This document shows, one piece after another, positions 8,329-16,798 of a stretch of DNA of 64,000 nt. Both the position numbers and the translations under genes were made by a program. Positions within the stretch are counted from its first letter, which is position 1. Each line of letters begins with the position of its first letter. The notes below the pieces were generated by a model. It was given only the letters and a program-made list of their open reading frames with translations. It was not told the DNA's origin and searched no databases. Source of the stretch: Allosaccharopolyspora coralli (GTDB lineage: Bacteria > Actinomycetota > Actinomycetes > Mycobacteriales > Pseudonocardiaceae); assembly GCF_009664835.1 (NCBI RefSeq), contig NZ_CP045929.1:1302001-1366000 (forward strand), in the 5' to 3' direction.

Positions 8329-8916
8329 TCAGGACCGGTGGCTGACCCAGTTCGCCGTCTGCGCGGCGGAGGCCAGCTTCGTCAGAAGCACGTTCAGCGT
8401 GGCGACCTCGTCCGCTGTGAGAAGGCCCGCCCACTCCGCTTCACGAGCGTTGTGCGCCTGGAACGTCGACTCCAACCGCTCGGTGCCTTCGTCCGTCAGC
8501 GAGAGCACCACGGCGCGACGGTCGCGATCGGCCGGCGTGCTCCGCACCAGTCCGGACGCGCTGAGCGTCTTCGACAGGCTCGACACCGCCGCGCGGCTCA
8601 TCCCGGTGAGTTCAGCGGCCCGGCTGGATTCCTGCGGCCCGCTCGCCCAGAGCGTGAACACCAGGCGGAACGCCGACCAGCTCCACCCGGCGGGCCGGTG
8701 GACGGTCGACTCCAGGTCGTAGACGACGGTGTTCGCCACACGGTGCAGCAACAACACCATCGTCATCGCGGCACGGTCGACGTCCGGCAGTCGCTCCGCC
8801 GTGCGTCCGAGCGCCCTTTCCACGACGGGAAGGGCCCCGCGCGGGGTGTCCTCGAACACCGGGTCGACCCGGTCGGCGTCGTCGCGGTCCGATCCGCCGT
8901 CCTGGGCTTGAGACAT
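8329..8916 (-). CDS. MarR-family transcriptional regulator
   Basis: A 195-residue protein with the MarR winged-helix core: SWSAFRLVFTLWASGPQESSRAAELTG, then the recognition helix region SRAAVSSLSKTLSASGLV, then the wing DRDRRAVVLSLTDEGTER at about 130-147. Such dimeric repressors bind palindromes and often respond to phenolic ligands. It lies directly upstream, on the same strand, of the aromatic-hydroxylase operon. The ATG at 8916 has only a weak ribosome site; upstream in-frame sequence is Arg-rich and unlikely to be coding. Confidence 0.8.
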   Translation of the reverse strand: MSQAQDGGSDRDDADRVDPVFEDTPRGALPVVERALGRTAERLPDVDRAAMTMVLLLHRVANTVVYDLESTVHRPAGWSWSAFRLVFTLWASGPQESSRAAELTGMSRAAVSSLSKTLSASGLVRSTPADRDRRAVVLSLTDEGTERLESTFQAHNAREAEWAGLLTADEVATLNVLLTKLASAAQTANWVSHRS

Positions 8917-9049
8917 GGCCCGATGGTAGGCGCGACGTGATCGCCGAGCCCGGACGCGCCGACGACGCACTCGGCCGTCCACTTCGGGCAGTGTCGTGTT
9001 CGGCCTGTCTTGATCGGCCCCGTCGCGTACCTCTCGCTAGTGTGTCCCT

Positions 9050-9439
9050 GTGAAGCTGAGCTGGGAAGCACTGACGATCGACGCCCGCGACCCTTCGGCC
9101 TGCGCTCACTGGTGGGCCGAAACCCTCGGCTGGGAGGTCGTCTCCGAAACGTCGGCCGGAGTGGAAGTGCGTTGCCCTGGCAGCGCGACGGCGAGCTTGT
9201 TCTTCGTCCCGGTTACGGACGAGAAGATCACCAAGAATCGGCTCCACCTCGATCTTTATGCGGAGGACCAGGCCGCGGCCGTGGAACAGCTGCGAGCTCG
9301 TGGAGCGGAACGTGTCGACATCGGTCAGGGCGAGGACGCCGACTGCGTAGTCCTCCGCGACCCGGAAGGCAACGAGTTCTGCCTGCTGGAACCTCGCGAG
9401 GGTGCCGACACCATCGACCCGGAGGAACATCGTGCCTGA
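9050..9439 (+). CDS. VOC-superfamily (glyoxalase-like) protein
   Basis: A 129-residue vicinal-oxygen-chelate protein with two beta-alpha-beta-beta-beta units: LTIDARDPSACAHWWAETLGW at the start and RDPEGNEFCLLEP at the end, the usual pattern for actinobacterial glyoxalase-like domains. The acidic residue of RDPEGNEF matches the metal-binding strand of the family. The reaction cannot be inferred. The GTG start lies 6 nt after a TAGTGT -10-like hexamer, so the mRNA may be leaderless. It overlaps the following VOC remnant by 8 nt. Confidence 0.75.
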   Translation: MKLSWEALTIDARDPSACAHWWAETLGWEVVSETSAGVEVRCPGSATASLFFVPVTDEKITKNRLHLDLYAEDQAAAVEQLRARGAERVDIGQGEDADCVVLRDPEGNEFCLLEPREGADTIDPEEHRA

Positions 9440-9605
9440 GCTGCAGAAGCTGACCCCGTTCCTAATGTTTCAGAAGGGCGACGCGGAGGCGGCGGACGGC
9501 GGCAACCCGCTGATGCCGTTGGACGACTACGGCTTCGGCTCGTTCGGCTGGACCAGTGACCGGTTCGGTGTGTCCTGGCAGCTGAGCCTCGCAAATGAGG
9601 CGTGA
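9432..9605 (+). pseudogene. PhnB-like VOC remnant with internal deletion
   Basis: A 57-codon frame whose first part (LQKLTPFLMFQKGDAEAA) matches the N-terminus of PhnB/3-demethylubiquinone-methyltransferase-like VOC proteins. Its second part (GGNPLMPLDDYGF..DRFGVSWQLSLA) matches their C-terminus. The middle of the domain, some 70-80 residues in full-length relatives, is missing, so the fold cannot form. The GTG at 9432 still has GGAGG 6 nt upstream and overlaps the previous gene. An in-frame deletion of a once functional gene is the simplest reading. Confidence 0.7.
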
Positions 9606-9643
9606 GCCTTTTTGGTGGTCATAGCAACCAAAAAGACTCACGC
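9600..9643. terminator. Bidirectional terminator-like hairpin
   Basis: GCGTGAG-c-CTTTTTGGT pairs with ACCAAAAAG-a-CTCACGC around a 10-nt loop. The T-run and A-run inside the stem let it work on both strands, between the rightward VOC remnant and the leftward tRNA-Gly. Confidence 0.7.
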
Positions 9644-9652
9644 GCTGGTCGG

Positions 9653-9723
9653 AGCGGGCGACGGGAATCGAACCCGCGTAGCCAGTTTGGAAGACTGGGG
9701 CTCTACCATTGAGCTACGCCCGC
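9653..9723 (-). tRNA. tRNA-Gly (anticodon TCC)
   Basis: Read on the minus strand, acceptor GCGGGCG pairs with CGCCCGC. The anticodon arm is CCAGT-CTTCCAA-ACTGG, giving TCC, and the T arm GCGGG-TTCGATT-CCCGT is standard. The discriminator is T, as expected for tRNA-Gly. CCA is not encoded. Confidence 0.95.
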
Positions 9724-9847
9724 GTGCAGGGCTTCTCCGAGTGGTCCGGTTGGCCGGGGCTCGGTTGACCTTGCGGGACCCAGCTTAACGGGTCGGGGTA
9801 GGCTCCTTGCAACGCACCCGGGTATTCGGGTGCGGACGGGGCGCGAC

Positions 9848-9921
9848 CGGGGTGTGGCGCAGTTTGGTAGCGCACTCGCTTTGGGTGCGAGGGGTCGTGG
9901 GTTCAAATCCCGCCACCCCGA
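9848..9921 (+). tRNA. tRNA-Pro (anticodon TGG)
   Basis: Acceptor CGGGGTG pairs with CACCCCG. The anticodon arm CTCGC-TTTGGGT-GCGAG gives TGG. The T loop is GTTCAAATCC, the discriminator is A and no CCA is encoded. It is divergent from tRNA-Gly; the roughly 125 bp between them must hold both promoters. Confidence 0.95.
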
Positions 9922-9932
9922 CGGTCGACGGG

Positions 9933-9966
9933 TCGGTCATCCGCCACGCGGGTGGCCGATTCCTCA
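9933..9966 (+). terminator. Terminator hairpin of tRNA-Pro
   Basis: TCGGTCATCCGC and GCGGGTGGCCGA pair along 12 positions (two G-T wobbles) around a CAC loop, followed by a pyrimidine-rich TTCCTCATTTC. Confidence 0.6.
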
Positions 9967-10092
9967 TTTCGGCCCTTGTGAGCTGCGATTTCGCTGATGT
10001 TCTCCGGCGGTCGGCTGGTCTCGGCTGATTCCTCGTGTGCTGCGACGGAGCGCTGCGGTAACGGTTTGTGCTGCGGTTTCGATGACTCGAAC

Positions 10093-10281
10093 GTGCAGCA
10101 AGAGGTTTCGCCCGTTCCCTCGGCGACGTCGGCCCGACTGGTGCGCCCTGCGGTCGTCGTGGTGGCCGCGCTCGCTGTCGTCGCAGCGGCATTGATCGCG
10201 GTGTCCGTTCTGGTGGAAACCCCCGACGGCTCGGGCACGCGGTTGCCTGGCGAGGTCGTGACGGCCGTCGCGCCGAACTGA
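10093..10281 (+). CDS. Small single-pass membrane protein
   Basis: 62 residues if the GTG at 10093 is used; an ATG at 9997 in the same frame would add 32 Cys-rich residues. One strong hydrophobic stretch (VVVVAALAVVAAALIAVSV) sits in the middle, with an Arg before it and a short polar tail (TPDGSGTRLPGEVVTAVAPN) after it. I do not recognise a family. It lies between tRNA-Pro and a convergent gene; neither start has a strong ribosome site. Confidence 0.45.
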   Translation: MQQEVSPVPSATSARLVRPAVVVVAALAVVAAALIAVSVLVETPDGSGTRLPGEVVTAVAPN

Positions 10282-10298
10282 TCCGGGGCGGACCGCCG

Positions 10299-11237
10299 TC
10301 ATTCGGCGTCGATGCGTTCGACGTGATGAGTCGCCGGGTGCCCCGCGGCTTTGCCGCAGCTGGACGGCCGGGCCGGGTGAAGGTGCTCCGTCCGGGTCGT
10401 GACCTCCCACCGGCGTCCGTCCTGATGGGCGATCCGCACGACTCCGTCGTGCTCGCCGAGGACGTCGACGGCGTCGGCGAGGTGCTCGCCGAGCCGGGCG
10501 CGCACGGCGAGTTCGGCGGCCTGCGCGGGTTGGCTCCACGTCGCGCGACCCCGGCAGTGGTCGAGGACGACCTTGCCTGCGCTCGCCGACGACAGCACGG
10601 CGTCGGCGAGCCGGGCGTCGAACCGCCCGTAGGTGTAGCCGCTGGGGAGGACGACGGCGGCGGGCGCGAACCGGTGACCGCCGGTGTGCGTGGTCTCCCA
10701 CACGACGCCCGCGTGCCGGGGGCCGAGCTCGGCGATGAGCGTTCGTCCGTGCACCGCGCAACACAGATCGCGTCGGCCGTTGGTGCAGACCAGCAGCACG
10801 GGCTCGGGAGCGTGGCGGCCCCAGTCCTGGTGGTCCCCGCGAGCGAGAGCGTCGAAGTCGAGATCCAGCAGCTCGTCGGGTGCGGCCACCTGCGTCGTGC
10901 GCAGCCAGCCCTCGCGCGGGTGGGTGCGCGCGAGGTAGACCTGGCGAGCCGTCCCGGGCCCCGTGTCGGGGTGCCGTCCGGGTCGCCGGATGAGCTGAAC
11001 GCGGATCCCGGCCGCTGCTGCGCGTCCGGCGATCGCCGCGCCGACGTCGGGATCCAAGCGGCTCTCGTGCAGCGCATCGGGACCCCACGGCCCGCGTTGC
11101 TCCAGGCACAGCCACGTCGGTGCGACGGCGGCCGTACCCGGAAGCGGCTCGCCGAGTCCGGCCGACAGCGCCGAGCAGGTGTCCGCGCAGCCCGCCGCAG
11201 CTGCGCTGCCTGCGATGTTGCTGCTGCCGGACTCCAC
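10299..11237 (-). CDS. Sucrase/ferredoxin-like protein
   Basis: About 312 residues with the pattern of the sucrase/ferredoxin-like family: CSALSAGLGEPLPGTA near the N-terminus, WLCLEQRGPWG next, and a thioredoxin-like ferredoxin centre LLVCTNGRRDLCCAVHG, whose cysteines are the likely iron-sulfur ligands. HTGGHRFAPAAVVLP follows, as in relatives. The family is poorly characterised. The start is uncertain: the GTG at 11237 fits the family N-terminus and lies near GGGG. It diverges from tig across a 210-bp promoter region. Confidence 0.75.
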   Translation of the reverse strand: MESGSSNIAGSAAAAGCADTCSALSAGLGEPLPGTAAVAPTWLCLEQRGPWGPDALHESRLDPDVGAAIAGRAAAAGIRVQLIRRPGRHPDTGPGTARQVYLARTHPREGWLRTTQVAAPDELLDLDFDALARGDHQDWGRHAPEPVLLVCTNGRRDLCCAVHGRTLIAELGPRHAGVVWETTHTGGHRFAPAAVVLPSGYTYGRFDARLADAVLSSASAGKVVLDHCRGRATWSQPAQAAELAVRARLGEHLADAVDVLGEHDGVVRIAHQDGRRWEVTTRTEHLHPARPSSCGKAAGHPATHHVERIDAE

Positions 11238-11322
11238 ATCCCCACTGAAGCACGCCCTCGCACGGTCGGACGCGCCGGGCGTCGGGAGGCCGTGCTCCGG
11301 TGCCGTGGCAACCCCCGACCGG

Positions 11323-11347
11323 GCACTCGAGTGCGACGAAATAGACT
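11323..11347 (+). promoter_or_regulatory. tig promoter with an embedded palindrome
   Basis: TAGACT at 11342-11347 is a good -10 hexamer about 95 bp upstream of tig. The spacer holds a perfect 12-bp palindrome, GCACTCGAGTGC (11323-11334), where a repressor would block polymerase. Its half-sites equal the inner hexamers of CIRCE but lack the 9-nt spacer. Confidence 0.4.
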
Positions 11348-11449
11348 CGGAGGTCAGCCCGGCGTCGACGGAGCACGAGTCGGCACGTCCGCCCGTCCGC
11401 TCCCACCGGCACCGCCGGGACCGCAAGCACGTTCGTACTAGGAGACCAC

Positions 11450-12874
11450 GTGAAGAGCACCGTCGAGCACCTCAGCCCGACGCGCGTCCGGTTCAACGTC
11501 GAGGTGCCGTTCGACGAGCTCAAGCCGAACTTCGACGCCGCGTACAAGGAACTGGCCCAGCAGGTCCGCATCCCGGGTTTCCGCCCCGGCAAGGTGCCTG
11601 CCAAGGTGCTGGAGAGCCGTATCGGCCGGGCACCCGTGCTCGACCAGGTCATCAACGACGCGGTGCCCTCCAAGTACCTCGAAGCGGTGAACTCCTCGGA
11701 GGTCCGCACCCTGGGCCGCCCCGAGATCCAGGTCACCAAGATCGAGGACGGCGACGAGGTCGCGTTCACCGCCGAGGTCGACGTCCGGCCCGAGATCACC
11801 CTGCCCGCCTTCGGTGAGCTGTCGGTGTCGGTGGAGGACGTCGAGGTCACCGAGGACGAGGTTCAGGAGCAGCTCGACGAGCTGCGCGCCCGCTTCGGCA
11901 CTCTCACCGGGGTGGAGCGCCCTGCGCAGCACGGCGACTTCGTCAGCATCGACCTCTCCGCGACCGTCGACGGCCAGGAGGTGCCGGAGGCGCAGACCAG
12001 CGGGCTCTCGTACGAGATCGGGTCCGGCCAGCTCGTCGACGGCATCGACGACGCGCTCATCGGCGGCAACGAGGGCGAGACCCACACGTTCACCACGAAC
12101 CTGGTCGCAGGCGAGTACGCCGGACGTGACGCCGAGGTGAGCGTGACGCTCGAGTCGGTCAAGGAGCGCCAGCTCCCCGAGGCCGACGACGAGTTCGCCC
12201 AGATGGCCAGCGAGTTCGACACCGCCGAGGAGCTGCTGGCGGACCTGCGCGAACGCCTCGGGCGTGTCAAGCGCATGCAGCAGGGCATGGAGGCCAGGGA
12301 CAAGATCCTCGACGTGCTGCTGGAAACCACGGACGTTCCGCTGCCAGAGGGTGTCGTCGAGTCCGAGGTCGAGGCCCGCACGGAGGACGCGATGCAGGGC
12401 TTCGAAGGTGACGACGAGCGTTTCGCAGAGCACCTCAAGAGCCAGGACTCGTCGCGGGAGCAGTTCGACGCCGACACCCGCTCCGAGTCGGAGAAGGCGG
12501 TCCGAACCCAGCTCATCCTGGACACCATCGCCGACACCGAGGGCGTCGAGGTCTCGGACAACGAGCTCACCGAGCGGATCATCTACCAGGCGCAGCAGTT
12601 CGGCGTGAGCCCGGACCAGTTCGTCCAGCACGCCCAGCAGTCGGGTCAGCTCGGCGCGATCTACGCCGACGTGCGGCGCAGCAAGGCGCTGTTCTCGGTC
12701 GTGCGCCAGGCCACCGTCACGGACGCTTCCGACAACGCGTTGGACCTCGACGCCCTGTTCGGCACCGAGTCCGACGAGAGCGGTGAGGCGGACGAGGCGG
12801 CGGAGTCCGGTGACAACGGTGAGGCCGACGGCGACTCCGACCAGAAGAGCACCGCCGGTTCCGCGGCGGAATGA
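11450..12874 (+). CDS. tig: Trigger factor
   Basis: A 474-residue ribosome-associated chaperone and peptidyl-prolyl isomerase. The N-terminal ribosome-binding loop is IPGFRPGKVPAKVLE at about 40-54; the FKBP-type domain lies at about 160-240 (GDFVSIDLSATVDG onwards); the helical C-terminal chaperone arms follow to about 430. The last 45 residues are a strongly acidic tail, common in actinobacteria. The GTG start has GGAG 5 nt upstream. It heads the tig-clpP1-clpP2-clpX segment, linking nascent-chain folding to proteolysis. Confidence 0.97.
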   Translation: MKSTVEHLSPTRVRFNVEVPFDELKPNFDAAYKELAQQVRIPGFRPGKVPAKVLESRIGRAPVLDQVINDAVPSKYLEAVNSSEVRTLGRPEIQVTKIEDGDEVAFTAEVDVRPEITLPAFGELSVSVEDVEVTEDEVQEQLDELRARFGTLTGVERPAQHGDFVSIDLSATVDGQEVPEAQTSGLSYEIGSGQLVDGIDDALIGGNEGETHTFTTNLVAGEYAGRDAEVSVTLESVKERQLPEADDEFAQMASEFDTAEELLADLRERLGRVKRMQQGMEARDKILDVLLETTDVPLPEGVVESEVEARTEDAMQGFEGDDERFAEHLKSQDSSREQFDADTRSESEKAVRTQLILDTIADTEGVEVSDNELTERIIYQAQQFGVSPDQFVQHAQQSGQLGAIYADVRRSKALFSVVRQATVTDASDNALDLDALFGTESDESGEADEAAESGDNGEADGDSDQKSTAGSAAE

Positions 12875-12879
12875 CTTGG

Positions 12880-12917
12880 GCGGTTCCACCGCGGTGGACC
12901 TGCGCGGTTCCACCGCG
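12880..12917. repeat. Direct repeat of a 14-bp motif after tig
   Basis: GCGGTTCCACCGCG occurs at 12880-12893 and again at 12904-12917. The first copy is part of a CCACCGCGGTGG palindrome. It lies between the tig stop codon and its terminator. Confidence 0.5.
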
Positions 12918-12951
12918 AAGTGGGACGCGGCGAGCCGTTGTGAGCTGAGAG

Positions 12952-12998
12952 CGAAAACGGGCGGTACCGGGAAGCTGGTGCCGCCCGTTTTCGTTAGG
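12952..12998 (+). terminator. Terminator of tig
   Basis: CGAAAACGGGCGGTACC pairs with GGTGCCGCCCGTTTTCG (one mismatch) around an 8-nt loop. The A-run and T-run in the stem allow termination in either direction. Confidence 0.8.
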
Positions 12999-13156
12999 GT
13001 CGTGAGTAACGGATCATCCGCTCACCGCCCGTGGTGATCGTGTGGGTGCGGCCCTCGTTCCGGGACGTACCGATCCTCAAGCACAGACGACATCCCAGAG
13101 CTGTCCCGGCCGGACCGATCCGCGGCCGGGTCCACTGTGGAAGAAGGCAGGGAGAC

Positions 13157-13771
13157 GTGACGCAGCACCTGACCGACGCGCAGACACCGCAGATGCGCTC
13201 GGCACCCAACGGACTCTCGCTCAACGACTCGGTGTACGAGCGGTTGCTGCGGGAGCGCATCATCGTCCTCGGGGCGCAGGTGGAAGACACCATCGCCAAC
13301 CAGATCTGCTCGCAGTTGCTGCTGCTGGCCGCCGAAGATCCGGACCGTGACATCTCGCTGTACATCAACTCGCCGGGCGGATCGGTCACCGCGGGCATGG
13401 CGATCTACGACACCATGCAGCTGGTGCGGCCGGACATCACCACCGTGGCGATGGGATTCGCGGCCTCGATGGGGCAGTTCCTGCTCTCGGCCGGTGCTCG
13501 GGGCAAGCGCTTCGCGCTGCCGCACGCCCGGATCATGATGCACCAGCCGTCCGCCGGCCTCGGGGGTACGGCCTCCGACATCGCCATCCAGGCCGAGGTC
13601 TTCTCCAAGCACAAGCTGGAGATGGCGCAGCTGATCGCCGAGCAGACCGGCCAGACCGTGGACAAGATCACCGCCGACTCCGACCGCGACCGGTGGTTCA
13701 CGGCCGAGGAGGCCAGGGACTACGGCTTCGTCGACCACATCGCCACCGCCGCCAACCTGCCGTCGAGCTGA
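13157..13771 (+). CDS. clpP1: ATP-dependent Clp protease proteolytic subunit 1
   Basis: A 204-residue ClpP serine protease. The catalytic triad is Ser104 (GFAASMGQ), His129 (MMHQPSAG) and Asp178 (RDRWF). NSPGG at 71-75 forms the oxyanion region. In actinobacteria ClpP1 and ClpP2 assemble into a mixed tetradecamer fed by ClpX or ClpC1. The GTG at 13157 follows GGGAG and gives the expected short propeptide; an upstream in-frame extension is unlike the family. clpP2 follows 54 nt downstream. Confidence 0.96.
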   Translation: MTQHLTDAQTPQMRSAPNGLSLNDSVYERLLRERIIVLGAQVEDTIANQICSQLLLLAAEDPDRDISLYINSPGGSVTAGMAIYDTMQLVRPDITTVAMGFAASMGQFLLSAGARGKRFALPHARIMMHQPSAGLGGTASDIAIQAEVFSKHKLEMAQLIAEQTGQTVDKITADSDRDRWFTAEEARDYGFVDHIATAANLPSS

Positions 13772-13825
13772 TCGGGCGCCCGAGCACAGGGTCCGCACGA
13801 TCACGATCAACGAGGAGTCACCGAC

Positions 13826-14455
13826 GTGAGCTCATTCCAGCTTCCGCAGTCCCGGTACGTGCTGCCGTCGTTCGTCGAACGCACCGCGTACGGAGTCAAG
13901 GAATCCAACCCGTACAACAAGCTGTTCGAGGAGCGCATCGTGTTCCTCGGCGTCCAGGTCGACGACGCCTCGGCCAACGACGTCATGGCGCAGCTGCTGT
14001 TCCTGGAGTCCGACGACCCGGACCGGGAGATCCAGATCTACATCAACTCTCCCGGCGGGTCGTTCACGGCGCTGATGGCGATCTACGACACCATCCAGTA
14101 CGTCCGCCCGGACGTGCGCACCATCTGCCTCGGGCAGGCCGCCTCGGCCGCCGCGGTGATCCTGGGCGCGGGCACGAAGGGCAAGCGCCTGGCGCTGCCG
14201 AACTCGCGGATCCTGATCCACCAGCCCTCCACCGAGGGCATCTACGGCCAGGTCTCCGACCTCGAGATCCAGGCCAACGAGGTGCAGCGGATGCGCGACC
14301 TGATGGAGGCGACGATCGCCCAGCACACCGGCAAGCCGCAGGACGAGATCCGCAAGGACGTCGAGCGGGACAAGATCCTCACCGCCCAGCAGGCTCTCGA
14401 GTACGGGCTGGTCGACGAGGTTCTTCCGTACCGGAAGCTCTCGGCCCAGACGTAA
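13826..14455 (+). CDS. clpP2: ATP-dependent Clp protease proteolytic subunit 2
   Basis: A 209-residue partner of ClpP1. The triad is Ser107 (GQAASAAAV), His132 (LIHQPSTEG) and Asp182 (ERDKIL); NSPGGSF is at 74-80. The GTG start follows AGGAGT. It is roughly half identical in pattern to ClpP1, and the GQAASAAAV elbow is typical of the ClpP2 branch. The tandem placement supports assembly of a heteromeric peptidase degrading proteins delivered by ClpX, encoded next. Confidence 0.96.
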   Translation: MSSFQLPQSRYVLPSFVERTAYGVKESNPYNKLFEERIVFLGVQVDDASANDVMAQLLFLESDDPDREIQIYINSPGGSFTALMAIYDTIQYVRPDVRTICLGQAASAAAVILGAGTKGKRLALPNSRILIHQPSTEGIYGQVSDLEIQANEVQRMRDLMEATIAQHTGKPQDEIRKDVERDKILTAQQALEYGLVDEVLPYRKLSAQT

Positions 14456-14514
14456 CGAACGGGCGGGACGACACGCCCGGACGTCACGGGAGCCAGCATC
14501 CGGGAGGGTGCGGC

Positions 14515-14577
14515 GAGACTGTGACCCTTGCAGGGAGTCCGGTGTTCGAGCACCGGCTACCACCGGGTCACAGTCTC
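14515..14577 (+). other. Nested stem-loop between clpP2 and clpX
   Basis: A perfect 13-bp outer stem (GAGACTGTGACCC / GGGTCACAGTCTC) encloses 37 nt that itself holds CCGGTG-ttcgag-CACCGG. No T-run follows. It lies 95 nt before the clpX start, after a small GC hairpin at 14460-14479 that may end the clpP mRNA. Confidence 0.55.
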
Positions 14578-14671
14578 CCCGAACCCGGGCAACGGCAGGT
14601 ACCGTCGAGGACGGCATACACGGTCAGGCACCGATATCGACGCGGTGCCGGAGGGGACGAGGTCAGCGGTC

Positions 14672-15958
14672 ATGGCACGTATCGGTGACGGCGGCGACCT
14701 GCTGAAGTGCTCCTTCTGCGGGAAGAGCCAGAAGCAGGTCAAGAAACTCATCGCCGGTCCCGGCGTGTACATCTGCGACGAGTGCATCGATCTCTGCAAC
14801 GAGATCATCGAGGAGGAGCTCGCCGAGGCGGGCGAGGTCAAACTCGACGAGCTGCCCAAGCCCAGCGAGATCCACGATTTCCTCGACCAGTACGTCATCG
14901 GCCAGGATCCCGCGAAACGCAATCTCTCGGTCGCCGTCTACAACCACTACAAGCGCATCCAGGCCGGAGAGCGCACCAGTGGCCGGGACAGCCGTGAAGA
15001 GAACGTCGAGCTGATGAAGTCGAACATCCTCATGCTCGGCCCGACCGGCTGCGGTAAGACCTATCTGGCGCAGACCTTGGCGAAGATGCTCAACGTGCCC
15101 TTCGCCATCGCCGACGCCACGGCCCTCACCGAGGCGGGCTACGTCGGCGAGGACGTTGAGAACATCCTGCTCAAGCTGATCCAGGCCGCCGACTACGACG
15201 TCAAGCGTGCCGAGACGGGCATCATCTACATCGACGAGGTCGACAAGATCGCCCGCAAGAGCGAGAACCCGTCGATCACCCGGGACGTGTCGGGTGAGGG
15301 TGTGCAGCAGGCGCTGCTGAAGATTCTGGAGGGCACCAGCGCCAGCGTTCCGCCGCAGGGCGGCCGCAAGCATCCGCACCAGGAGTTCATCCAGATCGAC
15401 ACGACGAACGTCCTGTTCATCGTGGCGGGCGCGTTCGCCGGGCTGGAGAAGATCGTCGAGGACCGGGTCGGCAAGCACAGCGTCGGATTCGGCGCCGACC
15501 TGCGGTCCAAGGCGCAGGCGGACGAGACGGATCACTTCGCCGACGTGATGCCCGAGGACCTCATCAAGTTCGGCCTGATCCCCGAGTTCATCGGCCGGCT
15601 GCCCACCGTGGCGAGCGTGACGAACCTCGACAAGGAATCGCTCGTCCAGATCCTCACCGAGCCGCGCAACGCACTGATCAAGCAGTACAAGCGCCTGTTC
15701 GAGCTCGACAACGTGGAGCTGGAGTTCACCAAGACCGCGCTGGAGGCGATCGCCGATCAGGCGATCCTGCGCGGTACGGGCGCTCGCGGGCTCCGCGCGA
15801 TCCTCGAAGAGGTGCTGTTGCCGGTGATGTACGACATTCCGAGCCGGTCGGACGTGGCCAAGGTCGTCATCACCGAGCAGACGGTCCGCGAGAACGTCAA
15901 CCCGACGATCGTGGCTCGGCAGGCGTCGCGGCGGGAACGTCGCGAGAAGTCCGCCTGA
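14672..15958 (+). CDS. clpX: ATP-dependent Clp protease ATP-binding subunit ClpX
   Basis: A 428-residue AAA+ unfoldase. The N-terminal zinc domain has Cys13, Cys16, Cys35 and Cys38. Walker A is GPTGCGKT (123-130) and Walker [10 protein letters not shown] (184-192). The pore loop is GYVG at 156-159, and RKSENPS plus the GFGADL region match the ClpP-docking portion of the family. The ATG at 14672 opens the zinc domain; a longer in-frame extension runs into the nested stem-loop and is rejected. Confidence 0.97.
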   Translation: MARIGDGGDLLKCSFCGKSQKQVKKLIAGPGVYICDECIDLCNEIIEEELAEAGEVKLDELPKPSEIHDFLDQYVIGQDPAKRNLSVAVYNHYKRIQAGERTSGRDSREENVELMKSNILMLGPTGCGKTYLAQTLAKMLNVPFAIADATALTEAGYVGEDVENILLKLIQAADYDVKRAETGIIYIDEVDKIARKSENPSITRDVSGEGVQQALLKILEGTSASVPPQGGRKHPHQEFIQIDTTNVLFIVAGAFAGLEKIVEDRVGKHSVGFGADLRSKAQADETDHFADVMPEDLIKFGLIPEFIGRLPTVASVTNLDKESLVQILTEPRNALIKQYKRLFELDNVELEFTKTALEAIADQAILRGTGARGLRAILEEVLLPVMYDIPSRSDVAKVVITEQTVRENVNPTIVARQASRRERREKSA

Positions 15959-16075
15959 GTCCACGTTGCGCAGGTGAACGCTAGCCCTGCCTTGGTGCGC
16001 GAGGGGCTGGTGGTGCGCGCCTTCCCGTTGGATGATCATGGTGGGACACGACCGTCACAGAGGGGGAGCGGCGCC

Positions 16076-16717
16076 ATGAGCCGGACACAGGTCCTCCTGA
16101 TCCCTGACCGCTCGGACGTGGGGCCGTGGCACTGGATGCGGTGGCTGGTTCGCGAGCTGGATCATCACGAGGGCGCCGCGGCTGAAGTGGTCGGCGTCGG
16201 TCGTGCTCCTCGACCGGAGTGGGACGAGGGCGTTGCCGCGTTGCGGGCCGCGTTGTCCTCGGTGGCCGACGACGCTCACGTGGTGGTGGCCGCACAGGGC
16301 AACGCGGCCGCGTTGTGGCTGCAGCACGCGGCCACCGTGGACACGGATGCGCGTCGGGCGGACCAGGTGCTGTTGGTGGCGCCACCCGAGCCGTCGCGAC
16401 GGGGACCCGCCGCTCGTGGTGTGATCCCGTACCCGGTCGACGCTCACGCGCTGCGCCGCGCGGCGGGAGTGACCCGACTGGTGGCGGGCTCGGGTGATCC
16501 CACGTTGCCGCTGTCGAGTGCGCACGCACTGGCGGACGCGTTGCAGGTGGAATTGGACGTGATCCCGGACGGTGAGCGGCTCGACACGGCGGCGGGGTAC
16601 GGCCGATGGCCGTCGGCATTGCGCTGGGCGCTCTACGGGACCGTGCCGTTGCTGGACCGGTTCGACGGCGAGGTCCACACGGTCGGTTATCTGCCTGGCA
16701 AGTTGCGGCCGGCCTGA
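16076..16717 (+). CDS. RBBP9/YdeN-like hydrolase fold, catalytic residues lost
   Basis: 213 residues with the layout of small RBBP9/YdeN serine hydrolases: GPWHWMRWLVREL near the start and TAAGYGRWPSALRWAL near the end. The nucleophile elbow GHSxG is replaced by AAQGN (Gln74 for Ser), and the late His before the AAGYGRWP block is replaced (GERLD). GSGDP keeps the acidic position. Either this is a pseudoenzyme or I have mis-assigned the family. The ATG at 16076 follows GAGGGGGAG. Confidence 0.55.
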   Translation: MSRTQVLLIPDRSDVGPWHWMRWLVRELDHHEGAAAEVVGVGRAPRPEWDEGVAALRAALSSVADDAHVVVAAQGNAAALWLQHAATVDTDARRADQVLLVAPPEPSRRGPAARGVIPYPVDAHALRRAAGVTRLVAGSGDPTLPLSSAHALADALQVELDVIPDGERLDTAAGYGRWPSALRWALYGTVPLLDRFDGEVHTVGYLPGKLRPA

Positions 16718-16798
16718 GAACTTCTTTCAGAAGGGCGCAAGCTCAGCGTCCTTCTCGCTGCGGGATCGATTCGCGAGTAGCGCGCAAGGCCCCTCGAG

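Noticed and set aside
9640-9925. tRNA-based integration site
   Set aside because: Both tRNA genes are complete, with no flanking 3'-end duplicate, integrase or phage gene.
11323-11334. A true CIRCE/HrcA site upstream of tig
   Set aside because: The 9-nt spacer and outer bases are missing; kept only as a palindrome.
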